Position numbers and translations under genes: made by a program
The notes under the pieces: model-generated
Told to the model about the DNA's origin: nothing
Databases searched by the model: none
Seen by the model: the letters and a program-made list of their open reading frames with translations, nothing else
Shown here: one piece after another, positions 1-8,019 of the stretch
How the letters are laid out: the number at the start of each line of letters is the position of its first letter
Numbering within the stretch: position 1 is the stretch's first letter
From: Mycobacteroides chelonae CCUG 47445
Lineage (GTDB): Bacteria > Actinomycetota > Actinomycetes > Mycobacteriales > Mycobacteriaceae
Assembly (NCBI RefSeq): GCF_001632805.1
Contig: NZ_CP007220.1
Coordinates: 1,054,001-1,118,000 of the forward strand
Length of the DNA: 64,000 bases
Direction: 5' to 3'

Positions 1-1844
1 TTCAGCCCAGTTTGGATTGGCCGGGCGAGCCATTGCGCTCTCTGGTGTGGACGCTGCAAGCCTGGGCGGTCACCATGGTGGTATTCCTTGCGGTGGCTTT
101 CGCTATCGCCCGGTTTACCCAATGGGGACAGCAATTCTGGCGAGTCAACGCGCCCTTCTTCCGGGGGCGTGACAGTTGGCGCACGTGGGCATTGCTGGCA
201 TTCATCATGTGGCACACGGTGTACATGGCACGCGTGACGGTGATCTTCACGTACCAGTACAAGGACCTGATGAATGCGCTGCAGGTTGGCTCGGAGGCGC
301 TCGTCACCCACAACTCGGCTCTGCTGGCCGATGCGCGCCAGGCGTTCTTCACCTCATTCGCGATCAGCGGCATTCTCGTGGTGCTCACGGTCACCTATAC
401 GGTGGTGGACTTCTTCCTGCGCAGAGTGTTCGCCATCCGGTGGCGGGTGTGGCTCAACACACGGCTCGTTGACGACTGGATGAGCAAGGATGCCTTTTAC
501 CGCAACCGTTTTCTGGATGTTCCGGTGGAGAACCCCGACCAGCGGATCCAGATCGACATCGAGACGCACACCACCAAATCGGTGGATCTGACGCTGGGTG
601 CGGTGAACAAGACACTGCTGATCGTCATGTTCACCGGGGTGCTGTGGCAGCTCTCGGGTCCACTGTTGTTGTGGGGAATCGAGATCCCTCGAGCCATGGT
701 CTTCATCGCGTTCGTTTTCTCGATCACGGTGACCGTTATCGCATTCTGGATCGGCCGTCCACTGGTGCGGCTGAACTTCTTGAACGAACGGTTCAGCGCG
801 AGCTTCCGGTACGCGCTGGTGCGGCTGCGCGATAGCTCCGAGCGGGTGGCCTTCTATCGGGGCGGCGAACGTGAACGACGGCTGCTGCATTCACGTTTCG
901 GCGAGATCATCGCCAATATGTGGCGCATCGTGTACGCACAGCTGCGCCTCAACGGATGGAACCGCGGTATCGGCGACGTGACCACCGGCATGATTCCGTA
1001 CATCGTGCAGGCGCCTCGATTCTTCACCGGGCAGATCAAAGTCGGTGACCTGTTGCAGACCGTCGCCGCATTCGGAAACGTCTGCGGCGCAATGTCCTTC
1101 TTCCGAGACAGTTACGACGAATTCACCGTCTACCGGGCTGCGCTCCTGCGTATCGATCAGATGCTCGATAGCGATCATCGCGCCCGTGAACTGCCACGGA
1201 TCAACGTGACCGGCGCCGACGACGCCCTGATACTCACCGATGTCCAGGTCCGCGATCTCCAGGGGCTGGACATGATCGCGGACCTCAACCTCACGCTGAC
1301 CGCAGGTGACAGTGTCGTGGTCAAGGGTCCATCGGGCTGCGGGAAGACCACCTTGCTGCGCAGCCTGGCGCAGCTGTGGCCACAGGCCTCCGGACTGGTC
1401 GAGCGCCCCGACGGGTGGGCGACACTGTTCCTGCCGCAGCTGCCGTATCTGCCATTGGGCAACCTGCGCGAAACCGTGGTGTATCCACTTCCCGTGGAGG
1501 ATGTTTCGGACGAGGAGCTTATGCAGGCGCTGCGCGATGTCTCGCTCGGGCACCTAACCGAGCGGCTGGATCAGGAAGCCGACTGGGCCGCCGTGCTCTC
1601 GCTGGGGGAGCAGCAGCGGGTGTCCTTCGTCAGGGTGCTACTGGTGCGCCCGACGGTGGTGTTCCTCGACGAGTCGACCTCGGCGCTGGACGAGGGGCTG
1701 GAGGATGCGATGTACGCACTGGTGCGGGAACGGCTACCCGAGTGTGTGGTTGTCAGCGTGGGACACAGGTCGACGATCGACCGTCACCACCGGTCGCGGT
1801 TGCAGCTGACCGGCAGCGGCGCATGGGAGCTCTCACCGGTGTGA
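1..1844 (+). CDS. BacA/SbmA-like ABC transporter, membrane + ATPase fusion (5' partial)
   Basis: Exporter-fold ABC protein with membrane domain and ATPase in one chain, resembling M. tuberculosis Rv1819c (BacA, an importer of hydrophilic compounds such as cobalamin and antimicrobial peptides). Hydrophobic helices occupy roughly the first 340 residues. The ATPase follows: Walker A GPSGCGKTT about residue 439 counted from base 12, signature SLGEQQRVSF about 530, and Walker B VVFLDE about 550. A TTG at base 12 could start the ORF, but the frame stays open to the window edge and the residues QPSLDW match the early N-terminus of Rv1819c as I remember it, so the true start probably lies a few codons outside. 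It is followed on the same strand by the small peptide ORF and an oxygenase gene. The substrate cannot be told from sequence. Confidence 0.85.
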   Translation, partial: QPSLDWPGEPLRSLVWTLQAWAVTMVVFLAVAFAIARFTQWGQQFWRVNAPFFRGRDSWRTWALLAFIMWHTVYMARVTVIFTYQYKDLMNALQVGSEALVTHNSALLADARQAFFTSFAISGILVVLTVTYTVVDFFLRRVFAIRWRVWLNTRLVDDWMSKDAFYRNRFLDVPVENPDQRIQIDIETHTTKSVDLTLGAVNKTLLIVMFTGVLWQLSGPLLLWGIEIPRAMVFIAFVFSITVTVIAFWIGRPLVRLNFLNERFSASFRYALVRLRDSSERVAFYRGGERERRLLHSRFGEIIANMWRIVYAQLRLNGWNRGIGDVTTGMIPYIVQAPRFFTGQIKVGDLLQTVAAFGNVCGAMSFFRDSYDEFTVYRAALLRIDQMLDSDHRARELPRINVTGADDALILTDVQVRDLQGLDMIADLNLTLTAGDSVVVKGPSGCGKTTLLRSLAQLWPQASGLVERPDGWATLFLPQLPYLPLGNLRETVVYPLPVEDVSDEELMQALRDVSLGHLTERLDQEADWAAVLSLGEQQRVSFVRVLLVRPTVVFLDESTSALDEGLEDAMYALVRERLPECVVVSVGHRSTIDRHHRSRLQLTGSGAWELSPV

Positions 1845-2004
1845 ATCGAGCCGGGCGGGAACTTTCGGCCACGACCGCGCGACTGATCTAATGACGGCGT
1901 CTGTGGGCTGGGCGTACGTCCACCGCGGTGGCTCCACGCGACGGATGCCAGCACGGTGCCTGTGATGAGTTCGGCAGTTAACCGTTCGAAGGAAAGGAAC
2001 CGCC

Positions 2005-2082
2005 ATGCGCGAAATCGCTGTTGAGATCGTTGTCGAGGACGAAGAGATCGTTACCGCAACGGAAATGGTTGCCAGCCACTAA
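2005..2082 (+). CDS. 25-residue peptide, candidate modified-peptide precursor
   Basis: Short ORF that begins MREIAVE and ends MVASH. It starts with ATG and has a strong purine-rich ribosome site (ggaaaggaa, 1991-1999) five bases upstream, much better than most genes in this window. The peptide is acidic in the middle (EDEE) with alternating I/V residues and a Thr/Ser/His-containing tail, and it has no cysteine. It sits 160 bp after a BacA-like transporter and is separated by a perfect 12-bp hairpin from a JmjC-type oxygenase gene. Such an order (precursor, attenuating hairpin, modifying enzyme) is common in ribosomally made, modified peptides. That function is inference: I recognise no known precursor family. 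A translated leader controlling the oxygenase gene is the main alternative. Confidence 0.6.
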   Translation: MREIAVEIVVEDEEIVTATEMVASH

Positions 2083-2091
2083 GAGTGGACG

Positions 2092-2130
2092 CCGGGCGTG
2101 CATGGTCGTCCCCCGGCTATGCACGCCCGG
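2092..2130. terminator. Perfect 12-bp hairpin between peptide ORF and oxygenase
   Basis: The arms ccgggcgtgcat (2092-2103) and atgcacgcccgg (2119-2130) are exact reverse complements around a 15-base loop. The hairpin begins 9 bases after the peptide stop codon and ends 10 bases before the oxygenase ribosome site. No T-run follows, so it may be a partial terminator, an RNA-stabilising stem or an attenuator that makes more peptide message than enzyme message. Confidence 0.7.
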
Positions 2131-2152
2131 ACGCAGCCATGGAGGCGAAATA

Positions 2153-3388
2153 GTGTTCGTCGAAGACCCGCGCTGGCGTCAGTTTGTCCGGGAGTGGGCC
2201 CCCGGGTATGAGGAAACGGTCTTCCTCCCCGGATTGGTGACAGACCCGAGTGTGATCAGCGGCCGGATCGCCGCGGCGGTGGCTACGGCGACCATTGCAG
2301 GTGGAAAGGGGTTGCGACTACGCGGATTCCGGGGCAGCGAATTCGATTTCAAGCTCACCGAGCGGCTTGCCCGCACCGCGCCGCAAGGCGCGCAGCCGTT
2401 GACCGAATGGCTCGCCGAGAACTCCGATGACCGTCCGGCATGCGTCGCCATCAACGACATCTCCTCATGGGATCTGGGCCTCGGCGCGTTCGCTCAGACC
2501 CTGGTGCGCAGCCTTGTTCCGGGACGAGATCTGGTGTCCGGCGCCGATATCTACACGTTTATCGCCGATGTGGAATGGACTCCCTTCGGGATACACAAGG
2601 ACGACGAGCCATCGCTGATCTTCCATCTGGGCCCCGGTGTCAAGGACCTCTGGGTGTGGCCCGCCGATGGAATCGACCACCACCAGTTGTTCGAGAACCC
2701 GTCGTTGGGCAAGGTCTCGTTTGACTTCGACCGACTGCTGCCCGGCGCGCACCGCTACACCCTGACCCCGGGTGACTTCATATGCATTCCCCGGGGGCGC
2801 TATCACCTGTTCCGCAACGCCGGCCCCTCTGTATTCCTGGGAGTTACACTCTTCCCGCCCAACATCCGGAAGTCATTCTCGGACTGGATGATCGACCATT
2901 TCGGTGCGCGGCTCGACGCAGCACACGCGCCGCGCAGCTTCGATGACGTCCGCCGGCTGGTGCTCGACACGCTCGGCGACCCCGAGGCCATATCGGGACT
3001 GGCGACAACCATGGAACTGGCGGCGGCCAAGCAGCGCACCGCCGGGTATCTGCGGCCCCCGAAGGTGGCGGCCTTGCGTACCGACGATCCCCCTGCGGGT
3101 GTCCCGCTCGGCTGGGCCTACCCCGCGGTGGTGCAATCGATCGCCGGTGCGGATCGGACCCATCTGGTGGCCCGTGGTCGCGACATAGCGTTCGGAGGCG
3201 TGGTGAATCTTGACGGACTCCTAGCGCTGGCCGGCGAGTTCACCCTGAATGACCTTGATGCCGTCCTCGCATCAGCGCTGGATGTCGATCGGCGCCGTCA
3301 GATTGTGAATACGCTGTGGCGCTTCGGTGCTTTGGATGCCGTCAGCGCTCTTCCATCGACTCGCGACGCTTGCGCCGCTTCCGCTTGA
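2153..3388 (+). CDS. JmjC/cupin-type Fe(II)/2-oxoglutarate oxygenase with C-terminal winged-helix-like region
   Basis: Predicted oxygenase of 411 residues. The GTG at 2153 is chosen because ggagg (2141-2145) lies seven bases upstream; the open frame extends further up, but over the hairpin and peptide ORF. An HxD pair (H148, D150 in GIHKDD) and a distal His (H218 in GRYHLF) give the facial triad expected of JmjC/cupin enzymes, with a following GxKxLWxW-like stretch. Residues about 330-405 read as a small winged-helix region like that of ribosomal oxygenases (YcfD/NO66) or, alternatively, like the peptide-binding element of peptide-modifying enzymes. The substrate is unknown; the neighbouring 25-residue peptide is the obvious candidate, a ribosomal protein the alternative. 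The stop is three bases from the convergent DUF1707 gene. Confidence 0.7.
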   Translation: MFVEDPRWRQFVREWAPGYEETVFLPGLVTDPSVISGRIAAAVATATIAGGKGLRLRGFRGSEFDFKLTERLARTAPQGAQPLTEWLAENSDDRPACVAINDISSWDLGLGAFAQTLVRSLVPGRDLVSGADIYTFIADVEWTPFGIHKDDEPSLIFHLGPGVKDLWVWPADGIDHHQLFENPSLGKVSFDFDRLLPGAHRYTLTPGDFICIPRGRYHLFRNAGPSVFLGVTLFPPNIRKSFSDWMIDHFGARLDAAHAPRSFDDVRRLVLDTLGDPEAISGLATTMELAAAKQRTAGYLRPPKVAALRTDDPPAGVPLGWAYPAVVQSIAGADRTHLVARGRDIAFGGVVNLDGLLALAGEFTLNDLDAVLASALDVDRRRQIVNTLWRFGALDAVSALPSTRDACAASA

Positions 3389-3391
3389 CGT

Positions 3392-3946
3392 TTACCCCGC
3401 CCCACAGTGAGAACCCCTTGTGACGGTCACATGTGGTGCGCCCTGTACCCCGGTGCCGCTCGCGGAGTGATCGAAGCCACCCATCACGGCGACACCCCTG
3501 ACATCCACATTGACCTCTGGAGGCAAGAGGATCGTCTGGCCACCCATGATGGAGAACGAGCGGATCTCGACCTCGTTGGAGGTGAAGTCGGCGTAACGCA
3601 GGTCCAGCACGCCGCCACCCCACAGCGCGAATGAAGTGAGCTTGCCGGGCACGTTCCAGCGGCCCCGTCGTTCAAATCCACTCATGATCGCCATCAGCAC
3701 TGTCGAGGGTGCTGGCTTGCTGTCTTTACCTCGAACCTGGGCGGTAGCGACTGCGGGCAGATCCGCGCTGAGCTGATCAAGCTCACCGTATGTATTTGCC
3801 GAGTACACCTTGGTGAGACGTTCCTCGAATTCGGAGAGCTCCAGCCGTCCCTGCGCCGCGGCGTCGGATAACAGCTGCGCGACACGCATGCGATCGGCGT
3901 CTGCGGCCCGCATCGATGCGGTAACCCGCTCAGGGAGGTTGCTCAT
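3392..3946 (-). CDS. DUF1707 (SHOCT-like) protein, Rv0966c-like
   Basis: 184-residue protein starting at ATG 3946 (a GTG one codon upstream is possible). The N-terminal 60 residues match the DUF1707 pattern (R.aDadR..va..L..a...GrL...Ef.eR), usually a small helical domain of actinobacterial envelope-associated or regulatory proteins. The C-terminal half (from about FERRGRW) looks like the beta-rich cell-wall-active-antibiotics-response fold (VEIRSFSIMGG, GVAVMGG). There are no membrane segments. It is convergent with the oxygenase gene and precedes the acyl-CoA operon, as Rv0966c does in M. tuberculosis, but without the csoR-ctpV genes that lie between them there. The molecular role is not known. 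Confidence 0.8.
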   Translation of the reverse strand: MSNLPERVTASMRAADADRMRVAQLLSDAAAQGRLELSEFEERLTKVYSANTYGELDQLSADLPAVATAQVRGKDSKPAPSTVLMAIMSGFERRGRWNVPGKLTSFALWGGGVLDLRYADFTSNEVEIRSFSIMGGQTILLPPEVNVDVRGVAVMGGFDHSASGTGVQGAPHVTVTRGSHCGAG

Positions 3947-4032
3947 CACCGCCGAGCCTACGACGAACGGCGCTTAAAGGCACGCGGTTCATTCGTGTTG
4001 CTCAGCGCACTACACGCGTAGTGCCGACTGGT

Positions 4033-4818
4033 TCACACTTGCCAGGCGGGAGGACGCTTTTGGAGGAACGACAACATGCCCTCCTGAGCCTCCGGCGAGA
4101 CGAACAGACGCGCCGACGTTTCTGTCAACTCGACTGCACGAGCATCGAAATCGGCGAGGATCGGCGCGGTCGTGAGTTTCTTGGACTCCGCCAGCCCTTG
4201 GGGCGAACCGAGCGCGATGTCATCGACCAACGACGTCACCGCGGCCTCGACTGCTTCGGAGCTGTCGACGGACTTGGTGACCAACCCGATCTCCGCGGCC
4301 ACCCGTGCGTCGAACTTCTCGCCGGTGACGAAGTAGCGCGCGGCAGCCCGGCCGGTGAGCCGCGGCAGCAGCGTCAGCGAGATGATCGACGGCGCCACGC
4401 CGATGCGTGCCTCGGTCAGTGCGAAGGTGCAGTCGGGTCCCGCCACTGCGATATCGGCGGCACCGACGAGGCCGAAGCCACCGGCTCGCACATGGCCGTT
4501 GACGGCGATGATGACGGGTAGCGGCAGCTCCAGGATGTCGCGCAGCAGTGCGGTGAGTTGGCCCGCCCGATCCTTGGCGACATCCTGAGGATCGGATGAT
4601 GCCGCTGAGCTCTCCGACAGATCGGCGCCCGCGCAGAACGTGTTGCCGGTGTGGGTGAGCACCACGGCACGCACCGTTTTATCGGCGGCGGCCCGCTGCA
4701 GTCCCTCCCGCAATTGCCGCACCAAGCCGCTGGACAACGCGTTGCGGTTATGCGGTGAGTCGAGCGTCAGGCGGGCGGCGCGACCGTCCACCTCGTACTG
4801 GACGAGAGTGTCACTCAT
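4033..4818 (-). CDS. echA7: Enoyl-CoA hydratase/isomerase family, EchA7-like
   Basis: Crotonase-fold protein of 261 residues, last gene of the minus-strand acyl-CoA operon. Oxyanion-hole segments are visible (FCAGADLSE, about 60-70; VRAGGFGL, about 107-114). The first catalytic Glu of classic enoyl-CoA hydratase is absent (GGFGLV instead of GGGCEL), while the second is present in LTEARIGVAP. The PSIIS stretch and this pattern resemble the 3-methylglutaconyl / isohexenylglutaconyl-CoA hydratases (LiuC, AtuE) more than fatty-acid hydratases. Together with a biotin carboxylase and two acyl-CoA dehydrogenases in the operon this suggests hydration of a carboxylated branched enoyl-CoA. It lies 12 bases after fadE12. 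Confidence 0.85.
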   Translation of the reverse strand: MSDTLVQYEVDGRAARLTLDSPHNRNALSSGLVRQLREGLQRAAADKTVRAVVLTHTGNTFCAGADLSESSAASSDPQDVAKDRAGQLTALLRDILELPLPVIIAVNGHVRAGGFGLVGAADIAVAGPDCTFALTEARIGVAPSIISLTLLPRLTGRAAARYFVTGEKFDARVAAEIGLVTKSVDSSEAVEAAVTSLVDDIALGSPQGLAESKKLTTAPILADFDARAVELTETSARLFVSPEAQEGMLSFLQKRPPAWQV

Positions 4819-4830
4819 GGGGTGTCTCCT

Positions 4831-6000
4831 TTAGTACGAGCGGGGCAGGCCGAGTGATGTCTGCGCGACGAAGTTGAGGATCATCTCCCGGCTCACCGGG
4901 GCGATACGCCCGAAGCGTGACAGGTTCAACAGCGGCGCCACGGCGTACTCAGAGGTCAATCCGTTGCCGCCCAAGGACTGCACGGCCCGGTCGGCGGCCC
5001 GGCAGGCCACGTCCGCCGCGGCGTACTTGGCCATGTTGGCGGCCTCAGCTGCGCCCCAGTCGTCGCCGTGGTCGTAGAGGGTGGCGGCCTTCTGCATCAT
5101 GAGCTTGGCCAGCTCCAGCTCGACCTTGATCTCGGCGAGCGGGTGCGCGATGGCCTGGTGTGCGCCGATCGGTGTCTTCCACACCTGGCGCGTCTTGACG
5201 TAGTCGGTTGCCTTGTTCAGCGCGAGCCGGGTGAGGCCAACCCCGCTGGCGGCGCCCATGATTCGCTCGGGATTCAAACCGGCGAACAGCTGCATCAGCG
5301 CGGCATCCTCGGAGCCGACGAGCGCATTGCCCGGCACGCGCACGTCGTCGAGGAACACCTGGAACTGCCGTTCCGGGAGCGTGAGCTCCATATCGATGGG
5401 TGTGTACTCGAATCCCTTGGTGTCGGTAGGCACCACGAACAGCGCCGGCTTGAGCTTGCCGGTCTTGGCCTCCTCGGTGCGCGCCACCACCAGCACGGCA
5501 TTGGCCTGGTCGACGCCGGAGATGAAGACCTTGCGCCCGTTGAGAATCCAGTCGCCGCCGTCGCGCTTGGCGGTGGTGATGATGTTGTGGGAGTTCGAGC
5601 CGGCGTCGGGCTCGGTGATGGCGAACGCCATGGTGAAGGTGCCGTCGGCCATCGAGGGCAGCCAGTTCTTCTTCTGCTCATCGGTGCCGTAACGGGCGAT
5701 GATGGTGGCATTGATGGCGGGGGAGACGACCATCATCAGCAGCGGACACCCGGCCGCCGAGAGCTCCTCGAACACGAGTCCAAGCTCGTACATGCCGGCG
5801 CCGCCGCCGCCGTACTCCTCCGGAATGTTCGCTCCCAGGAAGCCGAGCTTTCCTGCCTCATCCCACAGCTCGTTCAAGTGTGCGTGGGTCTTGGACTTCT
5901 CCAGGTAGTACTCGTGGCCGTAGCTACCGGCGAGCGAGGCCACCGCCTGGCGCAGCGCCTTACGCTCGTCGGACTCTACGTACGGATTGGTCTGCGTCAT
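4831..6000 (-). CDS. fadE12: Acyl-CoA dehydrogenase FadE12
   Basis: Flavin-dependent acyl-CoA dehydrogenase of 389 residues, equal in length to the family. Seen: the N-terminal helical domain, the FAD/substrate loop FAITEPDAGSNSH (about 130-142), the middle beta domain with GRKVFISGV and a C-terminal helical domain ending with the QSLGGNGL motif. It would oxidise an acyl-CoA to the 2-enoyl-CoA and pass electrons to ETF. The start codon overlaps the accA2 stop by four bases (ATGA), indicating translational coupling. It is orthologous in position to Rv0972c. Substrate chain type is inferred from neighbours (branched or terpenoid acyl-CoA), not shown. Confidence 0.9.
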   Translation of the reverse strand: MTQTNPYVESDERKALRQAVASLAGSYGHEYYLEKSKTHAHLNELWDEAGKLGFLGANIPEEYGGGGAGMYELGLVFEELSAAGCPLLMMVVSPAINATIIARYGTDEQKKNWLPSMADGTFTMAFAITEPDAGSNSHNIITTAKRDGGDWILNGRKVFISGVDQANAVLVVARTEEAKTGKLKPALFVVPTDTKGFEYTPIDMELTLPERQFQVFLDDVRVPGNALVGSEDAALMQLFAGLNPERIMGAASGVGLTRLALNKATDYVKTRQVWKTPIGAHQAIAHPLAEIKVELELAKLMMQKAATLYDHGDDWGAAEAANMAKYAAADVACRAADRAVQSLGGNGLTSEYAVAPLLNLSRFGRIAPVSREMILNFVAQTSLGLPRSY

Positions 6001-8006
6001 GTGGGCTCTCCTTCGGTGTTGGCCTCCGCGGCCAACTGGGCTAGTACGGTGCCGAGCTCGACCTGTTGTCCCGGTTCGACGTTGAGGATCTCCAGAACGC
6101 CGTCGGCGGGGGCGACGATGGTGTGTTCCATTTTCATGGCTTCCAGCCAGACAATGGGTGTGCCCGCGGTGACGGTGTCTCCCACCGCGGCACCCACCCG
6201 CAGCACCACTCCCGGCATCGGCGCGATGAGCGAGCCCGCCGCCACCTCGGTGCTGGGGTCGGTGAATCGGGGCACCACGGCCAGTGCCACCGGACCGAGT
6301 GGGGAGTCGACATCCACGGTCGCCCCGTAGAAGGACACGTCGAATCCACGCCGGACGCCGTCGATGACGAGCGCCACATGATCCGGTGTCGCCGAGACCA
6401 AGTCGACGGATGGCCAGTCGCCGTCAAGCTCCAGGCCGGATCGGGTCAGGCGGTACCGAACGGAGATGACGCTCTCGCCGGCCGCGAATTCCTTGGTCTG
6501 GAAGCCCGACGCCAGATTGCGCCAGCCACTCGGAAGGGCGGCGCAGGCCACCGCCGAGGCCCGGTTCGCGGCGGCGTCGGCAAGTGCTGCGGCAAGCGCC
6601 GAATACTGGTGTGCCGCATCGTCAGCCAGCGGTTTGGCAAGGATGTCGAGGCCGTGCTTGTTCAGGAATGACGTGTCGGTGTCGCCGGCGACGAACGCGG
6701 GGTGACGCAACACATTGACCAACAGATCACGGTTGGTGGTCAGCCCGTGTATCCGGGCGCGTTCCAGCGTCGAGGCCAACAGCCGGGCGGCCTCGGTGCG
6801 CGTCGGTGCCACCGTGATGACCTTGGCGAGCATCGGGTCGTAGTGGACCGACACCACGCTGCCGTCGACAATGGTCGAGTCCAGGCGAATCCCATTGCGC
6901 CCCGGATGTCCGGGCACCTGGAATTCCGAGCTGGCCCCGGGTATGTGGAAGCGCCGCACAGTACCGCTTTGTGGTTGCCACTCGGCGGCGGGATTCTCCG
7001 CATACAGCCGCGCCTCGATCGAATGGCCTTGAATGGCAGGAGGTTCCGGATCGAGTCGTCCTCCGTCGGACACCTGAATCTGCAACAGCACCAAGTCCAG
7101 ACCGGTGGTGCACTCGGTCACCGGATGCTCCACCTGCAGGCGGGTGTTCATCTCGAGGAAGAAGAACTCGCCGTCTTCGGTGGCCAGGAATTCCATGGTG
7201 CCCGCGCCCACATAACCGATTGTCGCCGCGGCGGTACGTGACGCCTCGAAGAGTCGCTCTCGCATGCCATCGATTCGGTTCACCAAGGGGGACGGTGCTT
7301 CCTCGATGACCTTCTGGTGACGGCGCTGGATGGAGCACTCGCGCTCACCCACGGCCCACACGGTGCCGTGGGTGTCGGCCATCACCTGTACTTCGATGTG
7401 CCGGCCGGTGCCCAGGTAGCGCTCGCAGAAGACCGTCGGGTCCCCGAACGCCGATTGGGCTTCCCGCTGTGCGGCAGCGATTTCGTGCGGCAGGTCAGCG
7501 AGTTTGTCGACGATCCGCATGCCACGGCCACCGCCGCCGGCGGAGGCCTTGACGAGCACCGGAAGCTGGTCGGCGGTGACGGTGTCGGGGTCGAGCTGGC
7601 CCAGCACCGGTACGCCGGCGGCTTCCATGAGTTTCTTGGACTCGATCTTCGAGCCCATTGACTCGATTGCCGCGACCGGTGGGCCGATCCAGGTCAGACC
7701 GGCGTCCGCCACCGCGCGAGCGAAATCGGCATTCTCGGAGAGGAATCCGTAACCGGGATGGATCGCGTCGGCTCCGGTGGCCTTGGCCGCGGCGATGATG
7801 AGCTCACCGCGCAGGTAGGTCTCGGCACTCGAGGTGCCGGGTAGGTGCACCGCGGCATCGGCTTCGGACACATGTGGGCTGTCGGCATCGGCATCCGAGT
7901 AGACGGCGACAGTTCCGAGCCCAAGCTTGCGGCAGGTGGCGAAGACGCGGCGGGCGATCTCGCCGCGGTTGGCGACCAGAACAGAGGTGATCGAAGGCGC
8001 AGTCAT
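5997..8006 (-). CDS. accA2: Acyl-CoA carboxylase alpha subunit (biotin carboxylase + biotin carrier) AccA2
   Basis: Biotin-dependent carboxylase alpha chain, 669 residues, close to Rv0973c. The start at ATG 8006 gives the canonical N-terminus VLVANRGEIARRVF; the open frame upstream is spurious and lies over accD2. Seen: biotin carboxylase domain with HPGYGFLSENADFA and the ATP-grasp glycine-rich loop KASAGGGGRGMR, then a BT linker region, and the biotinylation motif EAMKMEHT with the acceptor Lys at about residue 625, 45 residues from the end as expected. It works with AccD2, encoded 13 bases upstream in the operon. Carboxylated substrate unknown; methylcrotonyl-CoA- or geranyl-CoA-like enoyl-CoAs fit the operon. 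Confidence 0.92.
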   Translation of the reverse strand: MTAPSITSVLVANRGEIARRVFATCRKLGLGTVAVYSDADADSPHVSEADAAVHLPGTSSAETYLRGELIIAAAKATGADAIHPGYGFLSENADFARAVADAGLTWIGPPVAAIESMGSKIESKKLMEAAGVPVLGQLDPDTVTADQLPVLVKASAGGGGRGMRIVDKLADLPHEIAAAQREAQSAFGDPTVFCERYLGTGRHIEVQVMADTHGTVWAVGERECSIQRRHQKVIEEAPSPLVNRIDGMRERLFEASRTAAATIGYVGAGTMEFLATEDGEFFFLEMNTRLQVEHPVTECTTGLDLVLLQIQVSDGGRLDPEPPAIQGHSIEARLYAENPAAEWQPQSGTVRRFHIPGASSEFQVPGHPGRNGIRLDSTIVDGSVVSVHYDPMLAKVITVAPTRTEAARLLASTLERARIHGLTTNRDLLVNVLRHPAFVAGDTDTSFLNKHGLDILAKPLADDAAHQYSALAAALADAAANRASAVACAALPSGWRNLASGFQTKEFAAGESVISVRYRLTRSGLELDGDWPSVDLVSATPDHVALVIDGVRRGFDVSFYGATVDVDSPLGPVALAVVPRFTDPSTEVAAGSLIAPMPGVVLRVGAAVGDTVTAGTPIVWLEAMKMEHTIVAPADGVLEILNVEPGQQVELGTVLAQLAAEANTEGEPT

Positions 8007-8019
8007 GTGTTTCAAACCC

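Noticed and set aside
5068..6330. Open frame of 420 codons on the plus strand over fadE12 and accA2.
   Set aside because: It spans two real minus-strand genes including their overlap and has no recognisable domain.
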